Positions 8,837 through 17,883 are shown, counted from the stretch's first letter. The stretch: DNA of 64,000 nt from Lachnospiraceae bacterium (GCA_017523785.1 JAFWVX010000015.1:1-64000); one strand, 5' to 3'. Numbers and translations are program-made. The notes: generated from the sequence alone by a model not told the origin.

Positions 8837-10048
8837 TTATAAACTAATTCTTTTAATCTCTATAAGATAAATAATTATTGACAGTATCATATGCACCACC
8901 ATACCTCCACCAAACATATATATTATAAAATTAATATTCATTGTAAATATGCCATTCTTAAATAATATATAAACTACACCATAGTATACTACATTAACGA
9001 TCACTGAAATAAACATATTATATACAGTCTTTCCTTTTGATATAAACCAAGCATCAATAAATGCTGATACTATATAAGTTAAATAAAATGGTATACTCAT
9101 CATTACTATAGGTATTATTTGATTTGAATCTACGGACATTGCTTTATTTATAAATACACTCCAAAATGGCATTGTTATAACCCATAAACAAATTATCATT
9201 AACCCATATTCCCAAGTATTCTTAAAACTTACAGATGGCAAATTGTTCTTCTTTATTAACTCTGAAAAGCAAGTAACTGGAACCAACAGCCAACCCCATA
9301 TGAAATTATTTGCCACCCAATAATTACCAGCTTCATTTACAGCATTTACCATTTTTACAATCATTATAGCATATATAAAATTATCTAAAAATATTTGAAT
9401 GCCGGCAAATTTTCCAATTTGAAACCATTCTTTAAAGAATGATAATTCAGTACTTTTTAATCCTACATATTCCTTACTTATAACGAGGGGAATTGAAACG
9501 ACCGACAATAATACATTCACAAGAATTTCTGAATAAGCAGCGCCAATATCTTTAAATCTACCAATGAATATGTAATCACATATACATAACATCACAACTT
9601 TTATAATAATCAATATCCAAACTAATTTATGATCACTATTGATTGTTAAAAGCAAAACTATAAATGTCAATATAAATGAAAACATTAAAGATATAGTTTG
9701 TAATAATAAATATTCTTTTGCATATCCAGCATTCATAAAATGAGTGATTCCAGTAATATGATATACTATCATTATAGTAAATAATGAATAAATCAAAAAT
9801 GATGTTAAAAATGCAATACCATTATTGTATTTTGATTTTTCTTTTGATAGTAATGAGTATAATGGAACTATTAACATTGTGGTAATTACTTCATCTATCA
9901 AATCAAACCATTCCATTTGTCCTAGAATATTGATGTCGACATTATTAACCGATACAATATTCATTCTAATCAGTAAATATATAGATGGTATGAGCATCCA
10001 TACTATAAGTGAAATCAATAATTTTAAATCTTTTTTTGCATTTAACAT
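8837..10048 (-). CDS. MATE-like multidrug/flippase family membrane protein
   Basis: 403 residues, about 11-12 hydrophobic segments over the whole length. The segment EAGNYWVANNFIWGWLLVP and the paired-repeat layout recall Na+-driven MATE transporters. It is shorter than the usual 440-480 residues, so one helix may be missing or short. Substrate is unknown. No strong ribosome binding site is visible before the ATG at 10048-10046. It lies 12 bases before the MNT gene on the same strand and may share its transcript. A polysaccharide-flippase relative of the same superfamily is the main alternative. Confidence 0.6.
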   Translation of the reverse strand: MLNAKKDLKLLISLIVWMLIPSIYLLIRMNIVSVNNVDINILGQMEWFDLIDEVITTMLIVPLYSLLSKEKSKYNNGIAFLTSFLIYSLFTIMIVYHITGITHFMNAGYAKEYLLLQTISLMFSFILTFIVLLLTINSDHKLVWILIIIKVVMLCICDYIFIGRFKDIGAAYSEILVNVLLSVVSIPLVISKEYVGLKSTELSFFKEWFQIGKFAGIQIFLDNFIYAIMIVKMVNAVNEAGNYWVANNFIWGWLLVPVTCFSELIKKNNLPSVSFKNTWEYGLMIICLWVITMPFWSVFINKAMSVDSNQIIPIVMMSIPFYLTYIVSAFIDAWFISKGKTVYNMFISVIVNVVYYGVVYILFKNGIFTMNINFIIYMFGGGMVVHMILSIIIYLIEIKRISL

Positions 10049-10098
10049 GAATTATTTCATTTGAAATTATATTACAAACACTTTATGCAACATATTAT

Positions 10099-10503
10099 CT
10101 ATTCTATATAATCAAATATATTAATAGTCCCAGACTCCTCTTTAATGTCAAGTACTGGAACATATTCAACAATTTTTGTATTTCCATCAGATTTATTTAC
10201 ATAAAAATATGTAATAGAACCCGTGTAACTTCTGAAAGTAACCTGATACTCTGTGTCAGTTTCTTCTCCCATCTCCACATACATAATATCAGGATTTTCT
10301 TTTGCAATAGACCAGTCGAAATTTTGGTGACAATAGTTGTTTATTCCGTTATATACCATATCTTTTGTCAGTTTTGATTTTGAGTCTTTTAAATTTGTTT
10401 CATTAGTACTATTAATGTTGACACTATTATTGTTTGATAAACAACCACTATTTACAAAAGTTGCAACTAACAATAAAACAAATATATATAAAAATCTTTT
10501 CAT
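10099..10503 (-). CDS. Small secreted lipoprotein of unknown function
   Basis: Starting from the ATG at 10503 the protein is 134 residues: a lysine/arginine start, a hydrophobic core (FLYIFVLLLVATF) and the lipobox VNSGC, so the mature protein would be lipid-anchored outside the membrane. An in-frame TTG four codons upstream (10515) is an alternative start. The mature part is rich in Asn and Ser at first, then has a small beta-rich domain with EVQ/YQVTFRSYTGSITYFYV-like strands. I recognise no family. It stands between the MATE-like gene and a DNA-repair gene. Confidence 0.7.
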   Translation of the reverse strand: MKRFLYIFVLLLVATFVNSGCLSNNNSVNINSTNETNLKDSKSKLTKDMVYNGINNYCHQNFDWSIAKENPDIMYVEMGEETDTEYQVTFRSYTGSITYFYVNKSDGNTKIVEYVPVLDIKEESGTINIFDYIE

Positions 10504-10541
10504 ACTACTTCTCAATTCCTCAAATTAAACACAAAATATAA

Positions 10542-10826
10542 TTATATTATCACTTTTCCATCAACAAATTTGATTCCCTCTTTTATCAGTAATTTTTCTT
10601 GTGCTTCCTTTCCACCAAATGCATAACTACCCGAGCACTCTCCATTGCTATTTACTACTCTATGACAAGGAATATTTTTATGATCAGGATTTTTATGTAA
10701 TGCATTTCCAACCGCTCTTGCTGCATTTGGGCAACCTGCCTTGATAGCAATACCTGCATATGTATCAACTTTCTCTTTAGGAATCTTTTTTACTTCTAAA
10801 TATACTTTCTCTTCAAATGTTGTCAT
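10542..10826 (-). CDS. MGMT-family DNA alkyltransferase domain (Ogt/Ada C-terminal type)
   Basis: 94 residues that correspond to only the DNA-binding and active-site domain of O6-alkylguanine-DNA alkyltransferases. It has TYAGIAIKAG, the helix region NAARAVGNALHKNP and the active-site motif IPCHRVV. Because the acceptor cysteine is present, it differs from the alkyltransferase-like proteins in which that residue is replaced. Proteins of this short form bind damaged DNA; whether this one is a full suicide repair enzyme cannot be told from sequence. It is followed by the lipoprotein gene 38 bases downstream and preceded by a Pr6Pr-like membrane gene. Confidence 0.85.
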   Translation of the reverse strand: MTTFEEKVYLEVKKIPKEKVDTYAGIAIKAGCPNAARAVGNALHKNPDHKNIPCHRVVNSNGECSGSYAFGGKEAQEKLLIKEGIKFVDGKVII

Positions 10827-10850
10827 AACTTTTTTAAGTCTAAGTAAATT

Positions 10851-11525
10851 CTATATTTTCTTATTAATAATTTTACCCAATAATTTGTCAATCAGTACTA
10901 TTACATTTCCAAATGCCAAAAACACAATTAGTATTATAACAATATTCGTTATCACTCCTACTATCCCATATTTATCTAAATTCAAAAAGAAATATGGATA
11001 GATAAATGGATCATTTCTACCTGGATAGTATATACTTGAGTCGAAGTAGTAATAAGCAGCATGCACAAAGATAAATGCTGCATAGATAAGTGGAAATACT
11101 GTCGAGACAATTGGATAATACCATTTTACTTTGCCGTGTTCATAAAACAAGATATAATCAAATGTAAACATCAATGGTAGTATCATATGTAATGTAACGC
11201 TTGAAACCACGAAGCTATCTTTTATATTTCTTCTTTTAGCTAAAACAAAATTATATATTATAAAAGTTAGTAATATTGCAAGAAGTGCAACAAATTTCAC
11301 CATAGGATATGTTGTTACATAACTATCTATATTTTTCTTTGCTGTGTCGCGAAGTTCTAAGAACATGAAAATCGCGCATAAGTAATTACTTAAATTAGTA
11401 AAGTGCACATAAAAATCCCACCAATAAGCCATTTCAAATAAACCAAGGCTCGCAAGAATCGCAATTAATGCTATTCCTATATAAATTGATTGAAAAATCA
11501 ATTGTTCTGTTCTACTTTTAACCAC
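10851..11525 (-). CDS. Pr6Pr-like six-helix membrane protein
   Basis: 224 residues with six predicted membrane helices. The pattern WDFYVHFTNLSNYLCAIFM, then SSVTLHMILPLMFTFDYILF and PLIYAAFIFVHAAYYYFD is that of Pr6Pr/FAR-17a-like integral membrane proteins, where histidine and aspartate residues lie within or near helices. No enzymatic role is established for the bacterial members. It is on the same strand as its neighbours with a 24-base gap to the MGMT-family gene and may be part of the same short operon. Confidence 0.7.
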   Translation of the reverse strand: MVKSRTEQLIFQSIYIGIALIAILASLGLFEMAYWWDFYVHFTNLSNYLCAIFMFLELRDTAKKNIDSYVTTYPMVKFVALLAILLTFIIYNFVLAKRRNIKDSFVVSSVTLHMILPLMFTFDYILFYEHGKVKWYYPIVSTVFPLIYAAFIFVHAAYYYFDSSIYYPGRNDPFIYPYFFLNLDKYGIVGVITNIVIILIVFLAFGNVIVLIDKLLGKIINKKI

Positions 11526-11549
11526 TATAATCCTTTAAAAATTGCAATA

Positions 11550-12026
11550 TTATGATATGTATTCTGATACTGCTTTCTTTATGAACGCAGGCACACCCTT
11601 TCCTGCGACATCTTCCAATTTATCTTTCACTTTATCAACACCAAGAATTTTTGTAACTGCAGTACTAAATGACTTATCTTCAAGCTTCACGCCACTTACC
11701 TTATTTAAAGAATTTTTAAGACTTCCAACAAGTTTTTGAACTGCACCTGAAGCAGGGTCACTATCTTTTTTTAGCCCCAATTTTACAAGCACATCTACTA
11801 CAGCTTTATTTTTCATAGCAGTCAAAGCTAATGCACCTACATCAATGCCTACTGCCTTTGCAGCTTTTGTCACTGTCTTTTGAGCATTCTTAAGGTTTTT
11901 ATTGTTAGACACTTTCTTTACTGCTTTTTTTACAGCATCACTATTAGCTATTTTCTTTACTGTTTCTCTTGTAGTGCTATCACTAGCTAATTCTTTTGCC
12001 TTGCTAAACAATTTTGAAAAATCCAT
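11550..12026 (-). CDS. Lysine/alanine-rich helical protein of unknown function
   Basis: 158 residues, nearly all predicted helical, with no signal peptide and no membrane segment. It begins MDFSKLFSKAKELASD. It contains two short similar stretches rich in K, A and V (VKKIANSDAVKKAVKKVSNN, then NAQKTVTKAAKAVG). The C-terminal half has a regular helix pattern ending PAFIKKAVSEYIS. There are no cysteines. I do not recognise a family. It lies between ssnA (56 bases upstream) and the Pr6Pr-like gene, at the border of the unrelated block. The protein could be a small cytoplasmic structural or nucleic-acid-associated protein, but nothing in the sequence proves that. Confidence 0.6.
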   Translation of the reverse strand: MDFSKLFSKAKELASDSTTRETVKKIANSDAVKKAVKKVSNNKNLKNAQKTVTKAAKAVGIDVGALALTAMKNKAVVDVLVKLGLKKDSDPASGAVQKLVGSLKNSLNKVSGVKLEDKSFSTAVTKILGVDKVKDKLEDVAGKGVPAFIKKAVSEYIS

Positions 12027-12082
12027 AATTTCTCCATAGTGTACACAAATTTTATAAAATTTTATATCTTAAATTCAATTGA

Positions 12083-13414
12083 TTATTTATTAATTTTAGC
12101 CCACAACTTTTTAGTTTTCTCGGCGATATCAGCAAGAGTCTTTTGCTCGTCAAGCATAGTTAAAACTCTATCCTTCATCAAAATCTTTCCATTTCCAATA
12201 GTAGTAACTACTGAACGTCCACTCATACCAAATAAAATATTTCCATTGATATTATTTTCATCCATTGGAGTATGTGCATAGTAATCAGTAACTATTACAT
12301 CGGCAGCATATCCTTCTTTAATCTTTCCAAGTGGAATATCAAAATATCTATTTGCCATCTTTGCATTATTCTCAAATAACATCTGAGGAACCTCAGCCCA
12401 AGCGGCTGTTCCAGTACAAAGGTGGTGCTTATGTAAAATATTTGCAACTTTATAAGACTCAATCATATCGTGAGTATAGCCATCAGTTCCAAGTCCAGTC
12501 AAGATACCTCTATGAACTATCTCCATAGTTGGAGGACATCCGCAGGCATTACCCATGTTTGATTCTGGGTTATGAACTACCATTGTGTCAGTCTCTTTAA
12601 TTCTATCCATCTCATGAGAATTTATATAGATACAATGAGCAAGAAGTGTCTTAGGTCCTAGTATATCAAAATCATCAAGTCTATCAACTATTCTCTTGCC
12701 ATGTTTCTTTAAGCAGTCGTGTAAATCTTCTATGCCTTCAGCAACGTGAATATGGAATCCAACTTCTTTTGGAGTTTCTGTGCGAGCAAACTCAAATGTC
12801 TCATCAGAAATAGTAAATTGAGCATGCATACCACACATGGCTTTTATAAAATCATCATTATTCTTTAATGTCTTTTTAATAAAGCGAGAATTTTCAAGAA
12901 CTGACTTTTTAGACTTTTCCATTCCATCTCTATCAGAGATTTCATAACAAAGAACAGAGCGAACACCAAGTTCTCTTGCAGCTTCTTCTATAGCATCAAG
13001 AGATCCATCTATCTCACCAAATGAAGCATGATGGTCAAATGTTGTAGTGCAACCATTTTTAATTGACTCAATATAAGTTTGAATTGCAGAAAGTTTAGTA
13101 AATTCATTATCAAGATTTCTATCAAGCGTCCACCACATACCATCAAGAATAGTTAAGAAATCTTTTGCAACATAACCTTTAATATTAAGACCTCTTGCAA
13201 GAGCAGAATAGATATGCTCATGTGTATTAATAAATGCTGGCATTACTACTGCACCTTTGGCATCTATCGTCTCTGCATTTCCATACTTAGATTTTAACGC
13301 ATTACTATCACCAACTTCAACAATCTTATTCCCATCAATTGCTACTGCTCCACTATTTATAAGTGGTTGTTTCTCGTCTCTTGTAACTATTCTTCCATTA
13401 AATACTAAAATCAT
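12083..13414 (-). CDS. ssnA: SsnA-type amidohydrolase of the purine/selenium cluster
   Basis: 443 residues, the usual SsnA length. It is an amidohydrolase of the chlorohydrolase/guanine-deaminase branch: the metal site is formed by H65 and H67 (NTHEHIY), H223 (HIHVAEG), H260 (LLAHC) and D311 (LGTDGY). Family members deaminate or hydrolyse heterocyclic ring carbons. In the urate-degradation set SsnA acts with HyuA and YgfK on the ring; its exact substrate I cannot fix from sequence. It is followed by the 158-residue gene. Upstream, a palindromic repeat fills the gap to the 2Fe-2S subunit gene, so a shared transcript with the hydroxylase genes is likely. Confidence 0.93.
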   Translation of the reverse strand: MILVFNGRIVTRDEKQPLINSGAVAIDGNKIVEVGDSNALKSKYGNAETIDAKGAVVMPAFINTHEHIYSALARGLNIKGYVAKDFLTILDGMWWTLDRNLDNEFTKLSAIQTYIESIKNGCTTTFDHHASFGEIDGSLDAIEEAARELGVRSVLCYEISDRDGMEKSKKSVLENSRFIKKTLKNNDDFIKAMCGMHAQFTISDETFEFARTETPKEVGFHIHVAEGIEDLHDCLKKHGKRIVDRLDDFDILGPKTLLAHCIYINSHEMDRIKETDTMVVHNPESNMGNACGCPPTMEIVHRGILTGLGTDGYTHDMIESYKVANILHKHHLCTGTAAWAEVPQMLFENNAKMANRYFDIPLGKIKEGYAADVIVTDYYAHTPMDENNINGNILFGMSGRSVVTTIGNGKILMKDRVLTMLDEQKTLADIAEKTKKLWAKINK

Positions 13415-13427
13415 AACTTCCTCCTTC

Positions 13428-13479
13428 GAGCTCGCAGTGCTTGCCCTACAAAGGGCTCTGCAAGCATTTGCCCTACACT
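13428..13479 (+). repeat. GC-rich palindromic repeat between ssnA and the 2Fe-2S subunit gene
   Basis: Two tandem arms on the plus strand: GAGCTCGCAGTGCTTGCCC plus TACAAA, then GGGCTCTGCAAGCATTTGCC plus CTACAC. Both arms follow the pattern GGGCTCGCA-n3-4-TCGCCCCTACAAA seen in the other copies. The complement of CTA in the last arm provides the TAG stop codon (13475-13473) of the upstream 2Fe-2S subunit gene, so the repeat fixes that protein's C-terminus. Confidence 0.7.
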
Positions 13480-14072
13480 TTTGTTACATCGTTGTTTTGC
13501 ATAGCAAGTACATCTTTAAGCATCTTTTCTTTTTCTTCATCTGGTAAATCAAATGAAGTAGTTGCAGGTTGAACTTCATATGGTATTCCAAGCTTATCCA
13601 TATTGTGCTTAATTGCATGTTCAATCGCTGTAACTATATTCATATAACCTGTACATCTGCAAAGATTTCCAGTTATTAATTCTTTAATTTCAGATCTAGT
13701 GTATGGCTTATTCGCACCAACAATTTCCACTGCTTTCAAAATAAATCCTGGAGTACAGAAACCACATTGAACTGCAGCTTGCTTTATGAACTCTTTTTGA
13801 ACATCAGTTATATCACCATTTGTTTCATCCTTTAATCCTTCAACTGTCACAATGTCCTTTCCTTGAGCCCACATAGTAAGATAAATGCAACTATCAACAC
13901 ATCTTCCATTTAAAAGAACTGAGCAAGCACCACATTCGCCAACTTCACAACCTTTTTTTATAGAAGTGAGTCTTAATTCGTTTCTAAGAGTTTCATACAA
14001 AGACTCTCTTTCATCAACTGCAACTTCACGATCTTTTCCATTTACATGGAGTGTAATTATTTTCTTAGACAT
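13473..14072 (-). CDS. 2Fe-2S subunit of a molybdenum hydroxylase (XdhC-like)
   Basis: 199 residues. The plant-type cluster motif is CEVGECGAC plus a later cysteine in GRCVDSC; the second cluster is CGFC and CRCTGY, about 105-140. After residue 165 there is an extra tail (PATTSFDLPDEEKEKMLKDV...) that most small subunits of about 160 residues lack, ending in a stop codon lying in a repeat. The ATG overlaps the FAD-subunit stop by eight bases. Together with the FAD and molybdenum subunits encoded just upstream it forms a three-subunit enzyme that passes electrons from the molybdenum site through two clusters to FAD. Confidence 0.93.
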   Translation of the reverse strand: MSKKIITLHVNGKDREVAVDERESLYETLRNELRLTSIKKGCEVGECGACSVLLNGRCVDSCIYLTMWAQGKDIVTVEGLKDETNGDITDVQKEFIKQAAVQCGFCTPGFILKAVEIVGANKPYTRSEIKELITGNLCRCTGYMNIVTAIEHAIKHNMDKLGIPYEVQPATTSFDLPDEEKEKMLKDVLAMQNNDVTKV

Positions 14073-14958
14073 AATATTCTATCTTACCTCCTGCTCTTCT
14101 TATTGAATTAACGAGTGATCTTTTAGCCATTTCTTTTATAAGTTGCTCTCTAAACTCTTTACTTGCACGCCAGCTGTCTCTTGGTTTCATATCTGACAGT
14201 GCTTTCTCTCCAAACTCTTCCAAGAAGTTTTCAGTTAATTTCTTACCTTTTGCAAATGCCTCTGCACTAGGTGCACGACTTGGAGTTGGTGCAGCAACAC
14301 CATAAGCAATCTTTACATCATCTATTGTGTCTTTTGAACTATTTAATTTAACAAGAACAGAACAACCAAGTGTGGCTATCTCAAGTGATTTTCTTTTTCC
14401 ATATTTGAAATAATATCCGAAATAATTTTCAAAATTTTCTTTTTTGATAACGAAGCACTTACAAACTTCACATCTATCACGAACAGTTTTTCCAGGTCCA
14501 GTATAAAAATCCTTTATGTTGACTATCCTCTCACCATTTGGTCCTTCAAGGACTATATCTGCTTCAAGTGCAGTCATAGTGGAAGCTGAATCTGCTGAAG
14601 TTGCACCATTACAAATATTGCCGCCAATAGTACCTGTCTGTCTAATCTGAGGACCTCCAACAGTATTTACTGCCTCACCAAGAGATGGGATATGTTTTTG
14701 AATTATCTCATTATGATTGATGTTATAAAAACATGTTCCTGCACCTATAATAATATTGCCATTACTATCTTGTTTTATCCCTTTTAATTCATCAATATTA
14801 TGAATTGATACAAGACCCATTCCTGCATCTTTTCCTTCACGAACACGAATTAAAACATCGGTGCCTCCACTTACAATTTCGGAATTTTCATTCTCTGTAA
14901 GTTTTTTAATGGCATCTTTTACATCCTTCGCTTCGTATAAAAAACTAATGTCAAACAT
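14065..14958 (-). CDS. FAD-binding subunit of a molybdenum hydroxylase (XdhB/YgfM-like)
   Basis: 297 residues. The FAD site is marked by IVSGGTDVLIRVREG near residue 32 and by QIRQTGTIGGNICNGATSAD at about 107-126, the classic TIGGN pyrophosphate-binding loop. A C-terminal CO-dehydrogenase-flavoprotein-like domain follows. This subunit lets the three-subunit hydroxylase exchange electrons with NAD(P) or another carrier, unlike the single-chain enzyme at 2657-5224. A cysteine pair in RCEVCKCF is unusual and might bind metal, as in some 4Fe-4S-carrying flavoprotein subunits, but the spacing is not diagnostic. The upstream gap to the MOSC gene is filled by a palindromic repeat. Confidence 0.92.
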   Translation of the reverse strand: MFDISFLYEAKDVKDAIKKLTENENSEIVSGGTDVLIRVREGKDAGMGLVSIHNIDELKGIKQDSNGNIIIGAGTCFYNINHNEIIQKHIPSLGEAVNTVGGPQIRQTGTIGGNICNGATSADSASTMTALEADIVLEGPNGERIVNIKDFYTGPGKTVRDRCEVCKCFVIKKENFENYFGYYFKYGKRKSLEIATLGCSVLVKLNSSKDTIDDVKIAYGVAAPTPSRAPSAEAFAKGKKLTENFLEEFGEKALSDMKPRDSWRASKEFREQLIKEMAKRSLVNSIRRAGGKIEYYV

Positions 14959-14969
14959 TTATACTCCTT

Positions 14970-15023
14970 TCGGGCTCGCAGTACTCGCCCCTACAAATGG
15001 CTATCGAAGCTTCGCCCCTACGA
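14970..15023 (+). repeat. GC-rich palindromic repeat between the MOSC and FAD-subunit genes
   Basis: Plus strand reads CGGGCTCGCAGTACTCGCCC then CTACAAATGGC, followed by a second arm CGAAGCTTCGCCCCTACG. The first arm is nearly identical to the copy inside hyuA. The second arm's CTA supplies the TAG stop of the MOSC gene (15020-15018), so the repeat overlaps the 3' end of that gene. The arms can pair with each other and within themselves. Confidence 0.72.
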
Positions 15024-15461
15024 TATTAATTCAACATCGTCACCTGACTTAATTTTTCCACCAGTTATGACTTTAGTAAATATTCCTTCTCTTGGCATCA
15101 CACAATCTCCAGTAATTTTTCTTATCTCGCAACTTGCATGACACTCTTTTCCTATTTGAGTAACTTCTAAAGTGCAGTCTCCAACTTTCATTCTCTGACC
15201 TATTTTTAATTCATATAAAACTATACCAGTGTCAATTAAAATATTTTCTGCAAATGCTCCAGGTTTAAGTTCAAAACTTATCTTCGACTGCATTTTGTTG
15301 ACACTATCAATGCTTAAAAGACTTACTTGCCTATGCCAATCACCACTATGAGCATCACCAACAATACCTTTGTCATTTACTTCTACAAAGTCAACAGCGT
15401 GTTTTACTACACCTTTCTTTTCACTTATGCATACCGCTAAAACTTTTGATTTGCCTGTCAT
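15018..15461 (-). CDS. MOSC-domain protein, probable molybdenum-cofactor sulfur/selenium carrier
   Basis: 147 residues, a stand-alone MOSC domain: GIVGDAHSGDWHRQVSLLS near 32-51, PGAFAENILI, and the cysteine-containing CHASCEI near 117. MOSC domains are known to handle sulfur on the molybdenum cofactor. A gene placed inside a molybdenum hydroxylase operon most likely matures the cofactor of the adjacent enzyme by adding the terminal sulfide or, in this setting, selenide; the choice of atom is inference. It is 18 bases after the molybdenum subunit gene. Its last residues are set by a stop codon within a repeat. Confidence 0.88.
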   Translation of the reverse strand: MTGKSKVLAVCISEKKGVVKHAVDFVEVNDKGIVGDAHSGDWHRQVSLLSIDSVNKMQSKISFELKPGAFAENILIDTGIVLYELKIGQRMKVGDCTLEVTQIGKECHASCEIRKITGDCVMPREGIFTKVITGGKIKSGDDVELIS

Positions 15462-15479
15462 ACATCATCACCATTTATG

Positions 15480-17819
15480 TTAAATCATCCCTTTTTCTTT
15501 AAACTCATGCACGAGTCTTTGTGCAGTGAGTGGAAACTCGTTGAAACCGATACCTGTGGCATTTAGTACTGCATTACGAATTGCAACTGCAGGAGCAACT
15601 GTAGGTGGCTCACCGAGAGCCTTGTTGCCATAGCCTCCTGTTGGATCCTTCATAACTACAAACTCAACTTTAAAATCAGGTGAGTCCATAGCAGTTGGTA
15701 TTTTATATTCAAGTAAGTTATCATTATAAGGTTTACCAGTTTTTGGATCTAATATTAATTCCTCACTCATACCATAGCCAAGACTCATAGACATACCGCC
15801 GTGAACTTGAGCTGTAGCAAGAGCTGGGTTTATAAGTGTTCCTGAATCGTGAACACTAATTATATCTTTAATATTTATAATTCCGAGTGGCATATCAACT
15901 TCAACATCTACAAATGTGCAACCTGATGCAAATGTGTTAGTAGTTATATCAGTAGTTTTCTCTGCAGTAATATGTTGATTATGTTTAAAAGAGTAAAATG
16001 CTGTTGTAGAAAGTTTTTCAAGTGAAACTAATTTTTCTTTAGTATTCTTATCTACAACATAATTTTCAAACACATCTAAATCATCTATCTTTTTACCTGC
16101 AAGTGACTTCTCTTCTTCCATAGTAAGAGCATACTCACAGATTTTTTTCTTAAATAATATTCCACACTCTTTTATAGAATTACCTGTAACATAAGTTTGT
16201 CTTGAACCATAAGCACCTGTGTCAAATGGAGTAACATCAGTATCCTGACTACTCATAATGAATACTTTGTCAGGTGATATACCAGTTGACTCTGCACAAA
16301 TTTGAGTAAATGCAGTATCAGCTCCTTGACCTATCTCAGTCGCACCGATTGATAGTTGCATTGAACCATCTTGATTTAATATCATACGAACTGTTGAAGT
16401 CTCAAGTGCTATAGGTGCAACGGCTGTTTGATATATGAAACAGCACATACCAATACCTCTTCTTATAGGTCCTGTTTGATTTTTATATTCTTCTCTTTTC
16501 TTAGTCCATCCAATTTTCTCTGCACCAATTTCCATACATTTTTTTAATCCATATGTATAGAACATTGCTCCACCTGCACTTGTGTTCTCATCGCAGATAT
16601 TATCCATTCTAAATTTATATGGATCAAATCCACCTTTTACACATATATCATCAGTCAATGTTTCAGCAAATGAAACAGCTTGAGGCACACCATAAGCACG
16701 CATAGCTGCTGATGTTGGTGCATTAGTCCACACAGTATACGCTTCAGATCTAACACCAAGTTCATCTCTATATAAATTTTTAAATATACCTGCACATTTT
16801 GCAGTTATTGAGTGACCATGTGCAGCATATCCACCATTAGTAGAATAATTAATTAATTCTCTACATAGAAGTCTTCCATCCTTTGTTGCAAGTGCTCTCA
16901 AATCTCCATCCATTGGGTGACGAGTTCTTGTGCAAACAATAGTTTCTTCTCTTGATATTTCAAGAAGAACTGGATGTCCTCCACATTTTACAGAAAGCCA
17001 AGCATTAAGTGGCTCATATAACATATCTTGTTTGTTTCCAAAACCACCGCCGATATAAGGTTTAATTACACGGACTTTTCCCCATGGAATGTTTAATGCT
17101 TGTGCTATAACTCTTCGACCAATATGAGGAATTTGTGTTGATGCAACAACAGTAACTTTTCCATTTGCATCTACATATGCATATGAAACTGGAAGTTCTA
17201 TATGACTATGAGAAATTCTTGGAGTCTTAACATTTTTTACAACTTCAATCAGATTCTCTTCGCCATATTTGGTGATTGCATTTTTCTTCACTTCATCATA
17301 ATTAAAATATTCACTAGAGTTAAATGCTGTATGAGCAATAATATTATCTTTTCTCCAATTTGGATGAAGCACTGGAGCATCTTTATCATTTAACATTGAA
17401 CGAGCATCAGTGTGAACTGGATACTCTTTATACTCAACTTTAATAAGTTTAAGTGCTCTATCACATGCAACATTATCTTCAGCAACAACTGCAGCAATGT
17501 CATCTCCATAGAGACGAACTCTTTTATTCAAAAGTTTTCTATCTGCTATATCTTGATGTGATTCTTCAACAGACCATGGGTGACCTGCAGTTGGAAATTC
17601 AACATCTGGCACATCAAAGCATGTAAAGACTCCTATAACACCTGGAACTTTTTTTGCCTCACTTACATCCATACTTACAACTTCACCGTTTGCAATTGTA
17701 GAATGTAAAACTTTTGCAATATAAGCATCCCTTGGTGCTAAGTCTGCAGAATATTTTGCATTGCCTGTTACTTTAGCATATGCATCAACTCTTAAATTAC
17801 TTTTTCCAATGTAATCCAT
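15480..17819 (-). CDS. Molybdopterin subunit of a three-subunit molybdenum hydroxylase (XdhA-like)
   Basis: 779 residues. The hammerhead domain is at about 8-120, then the molybdopterin domains with IGGGFGNKQDM, the substrate-site loop AAMRAYGVPQ, GATEIGQGADT, GAYGSRQTYVTG and KALGEPPTVAPA, which carries the catalytic glutamate. The loop reads MRAYG where xanthine dehydrogenases, including the single-chain enzyme here, have FRGFG, so the two enzymes probably differ in substrate. It is coded with its MOSC, FAD and 2Fe-2S partners in one run. The start is the ATG at 17819 preceded by AAAAGGAG. A tight hairpin separates it from ygeW. Confidence 0.92.
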   Translation of the reverse strand: MDYIGKSNLRVDAYAKVTGNAKYSADLAPRDAYIAKVLHSTIANGEVVSMDVSEAKKVPGVIGVFTCFDVPDVEFPTAGHPWSVEESHQDIADRKLLNKRVRLYGDDIAAVVAEDNVACDRALKLIKVEYKEYPVHTDARSMLNDKDAPVLHPNWRKDNIIAHTAFNSSEYFNYDEVKKNAITKYGEENLIEVVKNVKTPRISHSHIELPVSYAYVDANGKVTVVASTQIPHIGRRVIAQALNIPWGKVRVIKPYIGGGFGNKQDMLYEPLNAWLSVKCGGHPVLLEISREETIVCTRTRHPMDGDLRALATKDGRLLCRELINYSTNGGYAAHGHSITAKCAGIFKNLYRDELGVRSEAYTVWTNAPTSAAMRAYGVPQAVSFAETLTDDICVKGGFDPYKFRMDNICDENTSAGGAMFYTYGLKKCMEIGAEKIGWTKKREEYKNQTGPIRRGIGMCCFIYQTAVAPIALETSTVRMILNQDGSMQLSIGATEIGQGADTAFTQICAESTGISPDKVFIMSSQDTDVTPFDTGAYGSRQTYVTGNSIKECGILFKKKICEYALTMEEEKSLAGKKIDDLDVFENYVVDKNTKEKLVSLEKLSTTAFYSFKHNQHITAEKTTDITTNTFASGCTFVDVEVDMPLGIINIKDIISVHDSGTLINPALATAQVHGGMSMSLGYGMSEELILDPKTGKPYNDNLLEYKIPTAMDSPDFKVEFVVMKDPTGGYGNKALGEPPTVAPAVAIRNAVLNATGIGFNEFPLTAQRLVHEFKEKGMI

Positions 17820-17840
17820 AATTTGCTCCTTTTATATAAT

Positions 17841-17860
17841 CGGGCGGATTATATCCGCCC
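17841..17860. repeat. Perfect GC-rich hairpin between ygeW and the molybdenum subunit gene
   Basis: An 8-base stem with a 3-base loop: GGGCGGAT, TAT, ATCCGCCC. There is no run of U after it in either direction, so it is not an ordinary terminator; it is followed on the minus strand by the AAAAGGAG ribosome binding site of the hydroxylase gene. It resembles a reduced version of the repeats at similar positions in this locus and may be an mRNA-processing or stabilising element. Confidence 0.55.
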
Positions 17861-17883
17861 AAAAACATCATTTGCAATTACAA

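Noticed and set aside
17841..17860. Hairpin as a transcription terminator between ygeW and the hydroxylase genes
   Set aside because: No U-run follows in either direction, and genes of one pathway continue on both sides.
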